NCBI GenBank assembly: GCA_020744225.1 | Contig: JAGMWG010000010.1 | Coordinates: 1,302,001-1,366,000 of the forward strand | Direction of reading: 5' to 3' | DNA: 64,000 bases | Source of the DNA: Paraphoma chrysanthemicola | Lineage: Eukaryota > Ascomycota > Dothideomycetes > Pleosporales > Phaeosphaeriaceae | Part shown: in pieces, positions 45,729-57,202 of the stretch | How positions within the stretch are numbered: position 1 is the stretch's first letter | Layout of the letters: every line of letters starts with the position of its first letter | The notes under the pieces: generated by a model | Told to the model about the DNA's origin: nothing | Database searches by the model: none | What the model saw: only the letters and a program-made list of their open reading frames with translations | Made by a program: the position numbers and the translations under genes

Positions 45729-47004
45729 ATGGCGCCCGCTGCTATCTCACCACCAGCTTCCCCTACCCTGGCAAATGCCACCCCTTCCTCAGATGTCTCA
45801 GCATACCGCGGATACCACCATGTACACTGGTATGTCGGTAACGCCAAACAAGCCGCTTCCTTCTATGTCTCGCGCATGGGGTTCGAGCGCGTTGCATACC
45901 GGGGCCTAGAAACTGGATCGCGAGCAACGGCTTCGCATGTCGTGCGCAATGGCAATGTCACATTCATCTTGACAAGTCCGTTGAGATGTCTGGAGCAGGC
46001 GACAAGGTTCAGCGAGGAGGATGCGAGGCTGTTGAGAGAGATTCATGAGCATCAGGAGAGGCATGGTGATGCTGTGAAGGGTGAGTCACTGTCCGATATT
46101 GAGATACAGAACAGGAACTGACAGATGTGGTGTAGATGTCGCCTTCGAAGTCGATAATCTCGACGCAATCTACGATGCTGCTCTTTCTTCTGGTGCAGAA
46201 GTCATTGCCGCACCACACAACATCACCGACGCCGCTGGCACTGTCCGCCTCGCCACCATCCGCACATACGGCGACACTACCCACACTCTCATCGAGAAGG
46301 GCAACTACAACGGCATCTTCCTGCCTGGCTATCGCGCCGAGCCCAAGACCCGCGACGCACTATCACGCTTCCTCCCCTCTGTCCAACTCGAAGCCATCGA
46401 CCACTGCGTCGGGAACCAAGATTGGGACGAGATGGAGAACGCATGCGAGTACTACGAGAAAGTCCTTGGCTTCCATCGCTTCTGGAGTGTCGACGACAAG
46501 GACATTTGCACAGAGTACTCGGCCCTTAAGTCGATTGTGATGAGCAGTCCGAACAATGTCGTCAAGATGCCCATCAACGAGCCTGCGAAGGGCAAGAAGC
46601 AGAGCCAAATTGAAGAATATGTTGATTTCTACGGCGGCCCAGGCGTTCAGCACATTGCGCTCCGGACCGACAACATCGTGCGCGACATTACCAATTTGAA
46701 AGCGCGGGGCGTTGAATTCATCAAGGTCCCGTCAACGTACTACGACAGCATGAAGTTGCGGCTCAAGAAGTCTGGGTTGACGCTGAACGAGGACTTTGAA
46801 GTGCTCAAGGGCCTCGATATTTTGATCGATTTCGATGAAGGTGGGTATCTGTTGCAGTTGTTCACCAAGCATTTGATGGATCGGCCGACGGTGTTCATCG
46901 AAATAATCCAGCGAAATAACTTTGATGGTTTTGGTGCGGGTAATTTCAAGAGTTTGTTTGAGGCGATCGAGAGGGAGCAGGAAGCGCGAGGTAATCTGGT
47001 ATGA
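45729..47004 (+). CDS. hppD: 4-hydroxyphenylpyruvate dioxygenase
   Basis: Two exons (45729-46080 and 46136-47004) give 406 residues, the normal family length. Two VOC-fold domains are present. The Fe(II) ligands are His207 (AIDHCVG), His290 (VQHIALRT) and Glu373 (VFIEIIQR). The substrate-binding tail region RNNFDGFGAGNFKSLFEAIE is intact. The enzyme converts 4-hydroxyphenylpyruvate to homogentisate in tyrosine breakdown, and homogentisate can polymerise to pyomelanin. The intron donor is GTGAGT, and the acceptor must be the TGTAG at 46131-46135, since the earlier ACAG would bring in a stop. The TTC36-like gene is divergent. The usual cluster partners (homogentisate dioxygenase, fumarylacetoacetase, maleylacetoacetate isomerase) are not in the window. 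Confidence 0.96.
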
Positions 47005-47237
47005 AAAGCGTTTCGCACTTTATAGCATTTTCTGGCGTCCGAACAAATGCATTGAATATATTACTGAACATCCCCTTTCATCACACTGTCCCACGAGGTT
47101 AGAAGAAGTTCTCCTTCCAATAGAAGGTGTTGAGCTTACGCACCAGAAACGATACCTCAGCGAGCAGCTATTTCAATAGTAGTGTAGCTCGATAGTCGAG
47201 AACGAACCGATGAAAACGAGCTTCTGTTGTGCATGCC

Positions 47238-49152
47238 CTAGCGACCGAGGCGAACTTGGTGATTACGCAGAGCGTGGAGGTGATACTGGCTCGCTAAGCC
47301 AAGTGGAATGCCTGCGCGTTGTCGACGACGAAGTGTTTCGAGTGGAGCGGCCTTGGGACGACTAGGATCGTTCACCGTCACTTCCCTAACAAGGTTCCAA
47401 TGCTCTTTGTTCTTCCAGCGTAATATCATTGGATAAACTAGATGGCCTTTGATCGACTTGTTCCTGCAAGTCTGCGTAAAGTCTCTGATTTGCCCATCAA
47501 ACCAGCTAAGGCTAGGATCCGCAGCTTGCCAGACCGAAATTGTCTCCAAGTCTGTGGCAAAATCGAGCATGACCAAGGCTGCATGGAACATAAAAGACAC
47601 GTCCATCCTTGCATTGTCTGCATGGCGGAGTTGATCTTCCGTCTCTTGGAACGTAAGCCCTCTAGGTAGAAGCGAGAGATCGAGAGGAAATTGGTGCTGA
47701 GCTTGAGACATATCCGCGCGCAGAGAGAGATGCCGAAGATTAGGTGGTAGAAGAGGGTAAATTTCGGTGGTGATGCTGAAGTTGGCATCACCTGTGAGGA
47801 ATGGAATTGGAACTTCCAAGGTGTGCAGCTTGGTGAAATTGGTCAGGTCAAGGTAGCCGAAGATTTTCTCACCAATCTTTGGTTGCTTGAACGGGAATGC
47901 ACCGGAATCGCAATTCTCCACACTCAGGACTAAAGTTTCAAGACGCTTCGGAAGAGCATCATTCCAGGCCGAGAGATCTATCCAGCGTGCTTCAGCATCT
48001 GCAAGGATTCATATATCTTGTTAGTGCCTGTGTCGCTTCTAGGCCACTTCAGAAGTCTTACCTGATCGATCATTGCTATCGTAGTAGAAGTCGTAAGCCA
48101 GTGATTGTAGTTGAGGTGCAGATCCCAAAAGTGGTTCAAGACTTCGAAGAGCACTGGTCGAGTGTCTTATAATCAATTTGGTAAGAATGGTCGTTCTCGG
48201 AGAGCTGACGAGGCGGTGAGTAAGGCTCCAGGCAGCGGCTGCACCAACTCTTTCTTGTCCTTCTGGAATCGAAAACTCGAGACGTTTTACGCCAGACAGA
48301 TTGAGTTGCGGCTCAAGGTTGAATCGAGATGTATCGCTGAGATATGCCATCCCGTTCAAGGTGTCCACATTGAAGCTCACAGCTGAGATGCTAGAAAGAC
48401 GCTGAATAAGATTGTCAGATGCGTGGCGACGATTCCAATCGGCACCTGGATTAAGGTTACGAAGGATTGTATGGAGATGGTCCAAGCTAGAGTATTTGAC
48501 TAGATAAAGTAGCTTTTAGCAAGGATCAACGGGCAGGCTTAAGCAGCAGGTCGGCAACTGCTTTGAGATTTTGACGACATTGCGCTATCGGCAGCGATGA
48601 ATACTACCAAATACGGCGATATGGAGATGAAAAGTATTTGGCATATTTCAAAGGCACCAAAGCAATGCAACTAGACTTACAGTCGGCTAGATGGAGTGCC
48701 TGTAGACTCGGAAGTATCAGGACAATCATAGCTGCGTATGCCGCGTACTCGCGCATCATAATTGCATCTTTGAGGTAGTCGCCCCTCGATACCAGGCTCT
48801 CATTCTCCAGAGCTTTCATGGCGAGGTCGAACATGGCATTGTCGTCAAAATGGCTATCACGCGCGAGCCAACGTTGCCCTTCTTGTACACCTCGGTCGGG
48901 GGAGGGTCCGAATCGGATAGTTTCGACTCGAGATGCGAGCCGTTTGTCTTTCGAAACGTTCATGCAGAATCTGTCTATCCTGGGGACCTTGTCTCCTGAG
49001 CGAATGAATAGGTCGACGTTTCGGTACAAGAAGGGTATGACGAGGTTGTGTAAGCCTCGATTGAGTTGGGAAGCTGTGCACAGGTCGCACTGGCTTAGGT
49101 ATGCGTAGACGAGTTCCACGAGCTCGTTTGGAAGATCTGAGAATTTCGCCAT
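47238..49152 (-). CDS. F-box protein
   Basis: Three exons (49152-48681, 48499-48062, 47998-47238) give 556 residues. An F-box lies at residues 4-45 (FSDLPNELVELVYAYLSQCDL, then RGLHNLVIPFLYRNVDLF). The rest has leucine-patterned segments but no clear LRR consensus. Fungal F-box proteins link substrates to the SCF ubiquitin ligase through Skp1. The substrate here is unknown. The first intron is long (181 bp); its acceptor (TATCTAG, 48506-48500) was chosen because the closer TCTAG shifts the frame. The joins read LADFKYSSLDHLHTIL and DSNDRSGDAEARWIDL. Confidence 0.8.
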
Positions 49153-50706
49153 GCTTCCGTTGAGGCGAATGTAGTTCTGTGGCCGAAGTGTTGGTGAACG
49201 AAGAGATGCCTAAACGAGGAGGCGAATGCTGAGATGTGGCCCGTGCCCATCTCAAGCACCTCTGGCAAATCCGGGGAAGCCAATGTCAACGTGCGCTCCG
49301 CTGCACAAAATGAGGCTCTCATGAGATTCTGCTGCGGTGTGTACACAACTTGTATCGTGAGTTCTTCAGTGCGGTAGAATGCGCACGTTTGGTGGCTAGG
49401 AGTGACCATCCTTTGGGAATGCATACCAACCTACAGTCGGGATTCAAATCACATTCTCAAGCTATTCGTAACGCAACCTACACGCATCTGCACGCTCTAC
49501 TTCGTGACAGCGTATAATGATATTGCGCCATATTCTCTAAGCCTGCCTCCTACATCTGCGTGATGCAGCCCGCGGGACACTAAGCTAAGTTACCAAAAGT
49601 GGCGCATCAGAAGGTCCAAGCGGAGTGATTATCGGAGTGATGGGCTAAGCATGCTTTGCCTTACCAAAACACAAGCGACGAACATCATCTCTGGCTGTAA
49701 CACAACTGCACTGCAGGGCTTTACAAAGCACGCTGTGTACAATATACTTGAGATCGGCACTTCCTCGCGCCAACTGGGCTGCAACGCAGTGAATACAGAT
49801 AGTGTCCGACCTTTGCAAGGTCAATCGAATGGCATCTGAAGCTCATCGCGATTGCAAGGGGGCAGATCGTGGAGTAGCACTGCCAGCTGTATGGCCTGTC
49901 GAGGTAGACTTGCTTCTTGGAGCGTGCGAACCAGCGTTGGAGACACGGCATGTCCTGACATAGCGCATGCGAACGGTCCGCGGCGCAGCGTTAGCGATCA
50001 TGTGCAGCCAACGAGCGGGCGTGGATTCCTAAGGACGGTAGAGGGAGGGGTGGAGGTGCATGATTGACATGAGCACATCGTGCAGCCTGCACACCATTAC
50101 GAAGCGAGCACATCAGATAAACGAAAGTGCCTGTAGGCAATGACAGAGCCCTCCGGCCGTACAAATGGCAACCCGTGTCCGCGGGAGGACGGAGACATCG
50201 AACAACAGACGGTTCAGCGCCCACAGCCTCGGTCTCTTCTCGGAACATCGTCTGAAGCTGGATGCGCCGCGAATCAGGTGCGCGCGAATTCAACGGCTCC
50301 GGTTTGTTCCACCATCAGTTCACCTTGGACCCAAGAACCACTTCCACTGCCCCGCAACCGCCCATAAAACTGCCTTCCCCGCGTTCTGTTCACAGCCCAG
50401 GATTTGACAAGTCAAGAGTGGACCTGCTCATCTTACCACACGCTGCGAAACACCCGAACACCTGACGTCACTGCCACCAGCCCGACTCCAACCGTTCAGC
50501 GCAATAGAACCGACGTGAATTGTAGACGCTCCATGGGAGTCGGACAGAATAGCGGAGACCGCCTGTCAATATCATAGCAAGCGGTGAAGGGGCGCGTGTC
50601 TACACTACTTGTCATATCCAGACACACCGCTCCTCGGCAGGAGCAGCGGTTGATGCACGAAGACAGACAACACTCTTCTTCAGGGCGGACGACTCCCGCA
50701 GCCAAC
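49153..50706. other. Gene-poor 1.55-kb stretch
   Basis: This lies between the F-box start and a small plus-strand gene. Short frames on both strands lack domains. The stretch holds two promoters and nothing else I can name. Confidence 0.45.
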
Positions 50707-51198
50707 ATGACAACCAACAGACCCTTCTTTAGCGGCTTTCTTGCAGCCTTCCGGGCCCAGCCTGCGCTCCAGAAAGCCGCGACATCGCAGGCCGCATCCG
50801 TCGTCTCCTACTCCTCCTCGACCCCATCTCCACAGTCACAGAGCCGAGAGCAGTCTTCAGGGACGCGAACCATCACCACAAAGACGCGCTCACCGTCTCC
50901 CGGTGCGACCACGGCCACAGTACAAGCGACGAACCACTTCCAACCAACAAGGCAGCATGCAGCGCCCTACCACCGCTCTACTTCACCCACCGCAAAGGCC
51001 TTCCCGATACCAGGTGCATCACAGAGAAGCAGGAGAGGGTCCGACAGCTCATCGGAAGGCTTCCACGAGGCCATGGGCGCAGAAAAGTGGTATATCGGTG
51101 GTCGAACAGCGACAGGCGAGGAGAGATTCTACAAGCTGGGAATGGTGAAACGGCAACGTAGTGCAGATCGGCTGAGTCTGGACAAGCTCAGCATATAG
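50707..51198 (+). CDS. Small unrecognised protein with conserved-looking C-terminus
   Basis: A frame of 163 residues from the ATG at 50707; in-frame ATGs exist upstream (for example 50653), but the N-terminus MTTNRPFFSGFLAAFRAQPA looks like a natural start. The middle is Ser/Thr/Gln-rich and probably disordered. The last 45 residues are ordered-looking: AMGAEKWYIGGRTATGEERF, then YKLGMVKRQRSADRLSLDKL. I recall similar tails in uncharacterised ascomycete proteins but cannot name a function. The RSADRLSLD segment looks like a kinase or 14-3-3 target; that is speculation. Confidence 0.6.
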   Translation: MTTNRPFFSGFLAAFRAQPALQKAATSQAASVVSYSSSTPSPQSQSREQSSGTRTITTKTRSPSPGATTATVQATNHFQPTRQHAAPYHRSTSPTAKAFPIPGASQRSRRGSDSSSEGFHEAMGAEKWYIGGRTATGEERFYKLGMVKRQRSADRLSLDKLSI

Positions 51199-51954
51199 TT
51201 GTGATGGTCGTTTCGGTGCATATCATGATGGCATGGTCGGAGTTCGGAATTTTCGGTATCATGAGATCAGGCACAAGATCTCGGTCGGCGTTAGATCAGC
51301 TCCTGCGGGGCTACAAAGCGGACATCACTGTCCATTCAATGTCAAACAATGTACATAGAGCCGCTTGGCTCGTTTCTCGTCAGAACTTGCTAAGTTCGTT
51401 GTGCAGTTACCACTTGCGAGTCTTGCACGTGAAAACTGCTGAACGCCAACATGCTCCCGGCACAGTTATTCCCGGCAACGCCTCACCGCACAATCAACAA
51501 CTCAACAGCACAGTAGCTCAACTTGCCAATCACATTCTGGCAAAACAAAAACAGGAATCGGAATTCTTTCCCATTCGGAATATGCAAGCTGATACCGTCA
51601 TCGTCGTTGCGCTACTCCACCTTTCGGAAATGCCAGCCTTATCGCCTCGTAAAATCTTCACTCGGACACGGAAAAGCGCAAGGACTATGAACGCCTCGCC
51701 CGCGGGCGCACCCATTCTTGCAACGCTAAACGCGTCTGCTTAGGCTGAGCAAGCAGCCGAATGCAACACTGCTCCCCTTACTGAGTCACTTGGGTTCTCT
51801 TTTCCGTGCGAGGGGTATCACCCTCCTTTCTATATCACTGACCTGCTCGCGTGCCTAATGTCTTTTCCGACTGCTGTCTTCGATCATTCCGGCTTTCTTG
51901 TACACAAGTCTTTTCGGCATCGTCATTCGGCTCTTGTCTTCCATGAGCTAAATA
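51199..51954. other. Intergenic upstream of DHA1 transporter
   Basis: This 756-bp spacer contains a 180-codon plus-strand frame (51201-51743) that I judge random. The last 200 bp are pyrimidine-rich, typical of a fungal leader. Confidence 0.45.
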
Positions 51955-53845
51955 ATGGCGCCTCCCAATGTATCGGCACCAGAAGTGCCTGTTGCTCTCC
52001 GATCAACCGAGCCTGAGAAGCAGACGCAGTATGCGTCCATCATCCCGGAAGATGAACGATTGCAGATGCAGCGTACCATTTCCTCCATCAGTCACCATGA
52101 TATGGCAGATGTTGGCTATGTTGTGACTGGTGATGCTGACGAGGTGTACACTCGGTTCTCAGAACGCCGGAAGACGATAATTGTCGCCGTCATGTCGTTC
52201 TGTAGCTTTCTGGCTCCGGTCTCTTCGACTACCGTCTTGTCAGCAGTACCTGAAGTAGCAGCTACATTCAACACAGACGGGTCGATAATAAACGTATCAA
52301 ACGCGTTGTATATGCTCTTCATGGGCATCAGTCCATGCTTTTATGGACCTTATGGAAACATCTACGGCAGAAAATGGGTACGCATTAACTAGCAAACACG
52401 CTCGATCGCTGGTGCTGAAAGCATCCCAAAGAACGTACGACGATGACTGACATTCAAGTCATAGGTATCTGTGATCAGCGCGACGTTGTTCTTCGCTTTC
52501 AGCATAGGAACAGCTCTTGCGCCAAATCTGGCATCCTTCTTCGTCTTTCGCATTTTGACTGCGTTTCAAGGTACTGCTTTCCTCGTGATTGGCAATGCGG
52601 TGATTGGAGATATCTATAAGCCGGTAAGCCAGGTCCAATTTCTTGCACAAGTATATTTTCAGAGTCGCACCTCGCAGATAAGCGGCAGCATTTCCAGCCG
52701 CCATAGTATCGCTTGTCGATATCCATGGTATCAAGCTCGTCTGCTGAGGGCACTGTGGCATGATTCCTCCAAGCATTGGCTAACGAATCAAAGACCGAGC
52801 GAGCCACTGCCATGGGGTGGTTTTTGAGCGGAACCTTGATCGGACCAGCCCTAGGCCCGTTCATTGGAGGCATTATAGTCACCTTCCGAACCTGGCGAGA
52901 CATCTTCTGGCTTCAGACGGCTTTGGCGGGAGCAGCAACAGTATTCTGCTTCTTCCTCCAACCCGAAACAATTCACAAGAAAAGGGCCACGGAGCTTGAA
53001 GGTCTTCCGCGGAAGGAGCGGGCTCGAAAGATGTGGCAGTGGCTAAATCCTGCACGCATCATCCTTCTTTATCGCTACCCGAACCTTCTATTGACCGTAC
53101 GTGTACAAACCATAACCGCTGTGTTAGGGATGCTCATGTAATCGTAGGCACTCGCGTCTTCATCCCTGGTCTGGAATATGTATTCCCTTCTCACACCAAT
53201 CCGCTATGTCCTTAATCCTCGCTTCGGGCTCACCTCACCCTTACAGGCGGGTCTGTTCTACATTGCCCCAGGATGTGGCTACCTCGCTGGCACTTTCGTC
53301 GGCGGTCGTTACGCAGACTACATTGTCAAGAAGTACATCGCCAAGCGAGGCCACCGCGAGGCTGAAGATCGGCTACGCAGCTGTGTCCTCTTCCTTGGTG
53401 GCGTGATCCCCGCTTGTATGATCGTCTACGGATGGAGTGTAGAGAAGAGAGTAGGTGGTGTCGCACTGCCAGTGGTCATGATGTTCCTACAGGGTGTGGC
53501 TCAGCTTTTCTGCTTTCCGAGCCTTAACACCTATTGTCTTGACGTGATGCAGTCGAGAAGCGCAGAAGTCGTTGGTATGTCTGCCATATCCCTACTTGCT
53601 ACATGGAATATTCACAGTTTCTAGCGGGCAACTACTTCATGCGCTACATGTTCGCCGCAGCTGGGTCTGCAGCTTGTCTACCTGCAGTTAGAGCTGTCGG
53701 AGTTGGCTGGTTCTCGACCATCAGTGCGCTGTTCCTGGTTGCCGGTGCAGCTGGAACGTATATCACCGCATTATATGGCAAGACGTGGCGTGAAGCCATT
53801 GACGAGAAGAAGGCCACGAGGAAGGGAGGGGACAACCAGGTCTAA
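51955..53845 (+). CDS. MFS drug:H+ antiporter (DHA1 type)
   Basis: Five exons (51955-52377, 52465-52623, 52794-53096, 53148-53574, 53625-53845) give 510 residues. A polar N-terminus of about 75 residues precedes twelve membrane spans. Family motifs are visible: motif A near span 2-3 (YGNIYGRKW), RILTAFQGTAFLVIGNAVIGD, and the antiporter motif C in span 5 (GTLIGPALGPFIGG). DHA1 antiporters export drugs, polyamines or small metabolites in exchange for protons, mostly at the plasma membrane. The specific substrate is unknown. The second intron is long (170 bp) and ends in CAAAG; it gives the expected join GDIYKP|TERATAMGW. No biosynthetic genes flank it. Confidence 0.9.
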
Positions 53846-54365
53846 TGGTTCTCGTGCTGGCCACCGAGGAGAACAGCAGTGGATAAGGTTGATTGCGTAA
53901 ACAGTTGATTGCACTTGGGGGGATTTGACATGTTGGAGGCGTTCTGCAAGATCAACGTCGTTTTTGAGATTGCTAGGTGGTCGGCATACGAGCTTGATGG
54001 GAAACAAGCAAGACAGCTGATTTGCATAAGATGGCGTTGATTAGCGATGATACCAATAGATTTTATTTTTGCCTCAAAATACTATGCCAGCGGTATGATA
54101 TGCTACAGTGTGCCACTATCACTCAGAGCAACTTTAAGGTTGTTACGATCGGACTCGCCTCGGAGGTCCGAGCGGGACATGTCTTGGCGGAGATCGACTC
54201 GCGGCTCAGGTTGCCTTGAGCTTGAGCTCCAGAAACACAACCACGTCAACAGCCCACATTGCCGCACCTCAACACCCCCGCAGAAGCTCTGGACCCTCAC
54301 CCGATTTCTCGAGTCGCCTAACAGTCTTGTCTTGACCTTCATACCACGACACAAACAACGCCACC
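53846..54365. other. Intergenic between DHA1 gene and proteasome alpha5
   Basis: This 520-bp spacer holds the DHA1 3' UTR and the proteasome gene promoter. No coding frame is supported. Confidence 0.45.
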
Positions 54366-55386
54366 ATGGTACGACCGGACAGAGCCCCGCTGAAGCGCTC
54401 CCATGCTAACATTTGTAGTTCATAGCACGAAGCGAATATGGTCAGTGACTCCAGCACAATTTATCATAGAGACATGCACTAACAATCCTTTCCTAGATCG
54501 CGGCATCAAGTTAGAAACCCAACCGTAACCCATTTCGATTCCGCAAGCTCACAAGCATACAGCACATTCTCGCCCGAAGGCCGTCTCTTCCAAGTCGAAT
54601 ACTCCCTAGAAGCAATCAAGCTCGGTTCAACAGCAATAGGTGTACGTGTAGCCTCCTGCACGGGCCGCACCTTTCCGTACCGCACGCTTTACTTACACAT
54701 ACCCTCAGGTCGCAACTGGCGAAGGCGTAATTTTGGGCGTAGAAAAGCGCGTCACGTCAACGCTCCTTGAGACGAGCTCCGTCGAAAAGATTGTAGAAAT
54801 CGACCGCCACATTGGATGCGCCATGTCAGGTTTGCAAGCCGATGCACGAAGCATGGTCGAGCACGCGCGCGTCGAAAGCCAGAACCACGCCTTCAACTAC
54901 AACGAGCCCCTCAGAGTCGAGAGCTGCACGCAGGCGATATGCGATTTGGCGCTGAGATTTGGCGAGGGTGCGGACGGCGAAGAGAGCATCATGTCCAGGC
55001 CGTTTGGCGTGGCGTTGCTGATTGCGGGTTACGACGAGGATGGGCCGAGTCTGTACGTTACAATGCGGAGTATCCTGAAGTCTTGTGGAGAATGCTGATC
55101 ATGGAATAGGTACCACGCCGAGCCATCTGGCACCTTTTACCGCTACGATGCCAAAGCTATTGGTTCCGGTTCCGAGGGCGCCCAAGCAGAGCTGCAGAAC
55201 GAGTTCCACAAGTCGCTTACCTTACCTGAGGCAGAGGTTCTGGTGCTAAAGACGCTAAAGCAGGTCATGGAAGAGAAGCTGGACAGCAAAAACGTACAGC
55301 TGGCGAGCGTGACCAAGGACAAGGGCTTCAGGATCTACACGGATGCGGAGATGGAGGAGGTTGTTGGAAGACTGCCGACGAACTAG
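54366..55386 (+). CDS. PUP2: 20S proteasome subunit alpha5
   Basis: Six exons (54366-54368, 54419-54440, 54497-54509, 54563-54641, 54709-55052, 55110-55386) give 245 residues, close to the usual 241-260. The first exon is only the ATG, and the third is a 13-nt exon; joining them restores the alpha5 start MFIARSEYDRGINTFSPEGR, followed by LFQVEYSLEAIKLGSTAIG. Other alpha5 features are GVEKRVTSTLLE and IMSRPFGVALLIAGYDEDGP. The subunit sits in the outer ring of the 20S core, forms the gate, and has no peptidase activity. Splice sites are set by protein match and phase: the exon 5 donor is the GTACGT at 55053, and the exon 4 acceptor is CATACAG. The identity is certain; the ATG-only exon is well supported by frame. 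Confidence 0.93.
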
Positions 55387-55701
55387 ACCTGAGGGAAGAC
55401 GCCCAAGGGTGGCATACATGGTCTATGGCGCCAGCGGTGGCTCTTAGAAAGCAAAAGCATACCACAGCATGTTTAGAGCACTTTATGCCGACTATGACAC
55501 AATGAAGCAATGCACAACGTCCCAAGTCTTGGATTGGATGCGCACGAACACAGATGCAAGCGCACACAGAACCACAGATGAACAGTAAAGGTCTATTTCG
55601 CAAGCCCAGCTGATAATATACAGCGCGCCAGCCACTTGCTCATGCCATATTCCCCGTGTTGTACACCCTTTCTCATCCTCCCCCGTCCAGATTTTGCACA
55701 T
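55387..55701. other. Intergenic, convergent 3' ends
   Basis: This 315-bp spacer lies between the stop codons of the proteasome gene and the convergent QCR10-like gene. It contains both 3' UTRs. No gene is seen. Confidence 0.45.
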
Positions 55702-56371
55702 CTAGAACGGGTTGTCCTCTGGTGCAATCTCCTTGACGAAGAAGTCTCCGAGCACAGGAACCTTCTTCATAATGTCGTCGCGAACCTTGGGTACCTCGGC
55801 GAAGAAGAAGAGGGCGAAGAAGCCAGCGACACCACCGAAGCCGCCAGCAAGGGCACCGCTAGATTGGGCGTTAGATTTTTCGATATGGTTGGGGTTGGAT
55901 CCGAGAGGATAGTGGATTGTAGGAGACGTACAATTTGACGACCGATCGTGCGGTGATGCCGTGGTAGTTCTTTGCAATAGAGTATCTGGGATCGAGGATC
56001 AGTATGCGGTTTGCGACTCGAACCTTGGTCCACATTGTATATTCTCGTAAGCCTCCTCTTCTGGCATATGCATGCGTATTGCTCTTCCCAAGCTTTCCCT
56101 CATCCGCGGAGTTGTGCTTCCCGTGGTGCCACCTCGCCATCCCCCTCTCTCTTCTTCCGCCTCTCCAGCGCTCGCTCTTCTTACGTCCTTCTCTTCTCCA
56201 TAGATCCCGGAAAAAGATGTGAATACGTACTGCGGACCGAACGGACTCCGATAGGCCTTATACGGGCTTCGCATGCTCTGCAACAACGGTTAGCTTCCCT
56301 CGTTCGTCCAGGAGCCCAGCGGGGCCAATTGCTCGGGCGAATACGTACAACCGCAGCGGGCGACTTGCCAT
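55702..56371 (-). CDS. QCR10: Cytochrome bc1 complex subunit 10-like protein
   Basis: Four small exons (56371-56349, 56275-56231, 55985-55932, 55858-55702) give 92 residues: a basic start (MASRPLRF), then SPYKAYRSPFGPQYSIAKNY, one membrane span in GGFGGVAGFFALFFFAEVP, and a C-terminus VKEIAPEDNPF. Size, single span and the PFGPQY motif fit the QCR10 accessory subunit of complex III in the mitochondrial inner membrane. The second intron is long (about 245 bp). The first intron is ambiguous: the CAG acceptor at 56278 with a donor at 56344 would also keep the frame and change three residues. The family call is moderately sure. Confidence 0.75.
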
Positions 56372-57037
56372 GATGAGGGGCCGACATCGTGGAAAGGTGG
56401 GATGTGTGGTGTGGGTGTATCGGGAAGTCGAGGGCCGCGGCGTGACGATGTTGAAAGTTGAGGTTGGACGGGCGAGGCTTGGCGGGCTGTTCGGGATGGG
56501 GGCGGACCAATTGGGCGGCCGGGATTTTGCGGGATGTCAGCATGGTCTTGGAACATGAACTTTACCTTCGCCTTTCGACCCACCTAGCGGAATGTTGCTT
56601 CCAAGACCTCTCGCCATGTTTTGATTGTAGATGCTGTGACTCGACCGGCTCGAAAGTCATGTTTAGAAGGCGCACAAATACAACTTTCACGAGCAGGCGT
56701 GACTCGACTGAGTTCTACTCGGACTGGTCCTTCTGCTCTACAAGACACACCTTCGCCTATGACTCCAAAAGATTAGTCAAATTGCTGACAGCTTCTGTAT
56801 TATGATCTCAGTAGATTCAATCCAGCTTAAGCTCAACTTTCCGCCCTCGGCCTGGTATAGGAAGTTCGCTTGTTTGTCTCATTCGGAAATAGTCAGAGTA
56901 GTCTCAAGCAAGCCCGCCTCACTCGATCATGTTACCAGACATTCTGATTCGACCGTCCTCAGTCCAACAATCTATTCGACCCTGCTTCACCTCACCCTAT
57001 CAATTTGAGATCATCGGCACATTGAGCCATGCTCAAA
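56372..57037. other. Intergenic upstream of QCR10-like gene
   Basis: This 666-bp spacer holds the promoter of the QCR10-like gene (minus strand) and the 3' region of the tiny ORF at 57038. No other coding frame is supported. Confidence 0.4.
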
Positions 57038-57202
57038 TTATAACCAGAAGTAAAGCAATACCACCGCGATAGCCCAGCCTGTATTCCACCCGACCAAACC
57101 GCACGTACAGGCCGCCACGAGGGAGAGGAGGACAAGTAGTTCTGTGTAGACTTGGTTGGTGCCATTCAATGACTGATCTGCTTTGGCCTTGTTTGAGGAC
57201 AT
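57038..57202 (-). CDS. Possible 54-residue membrane protein
   Basis: An ATG-started frame encodes 54 residues: a polar first third (MSSNKAKADQSLNGTNQVY), then one or two hydrophobic segments (LLVLLSLVAACTCGLVGW and AIAVVLLYFWL) running to the C-terminus. The shape is like a small tail-anchored or ER membrane protein. The frame stays open further upstream to 57367, but that part looks non-coding. I recognise no family. It is the only candidate in a 1.3-kb gap and could be spurious. Confidence 0.35.
   Translation of the reverse strand: MSSNKAKADQSLNGTNQVYTELLVLLSLVAACTCGLVGWNTGWAIAVVLLYFWL

Noticed and set aside
51201..51743. 180-codon plus-strand frame just after the small gene
   Set aside because: Likely 3' UTR and spacer; no domain or conserved pattern.
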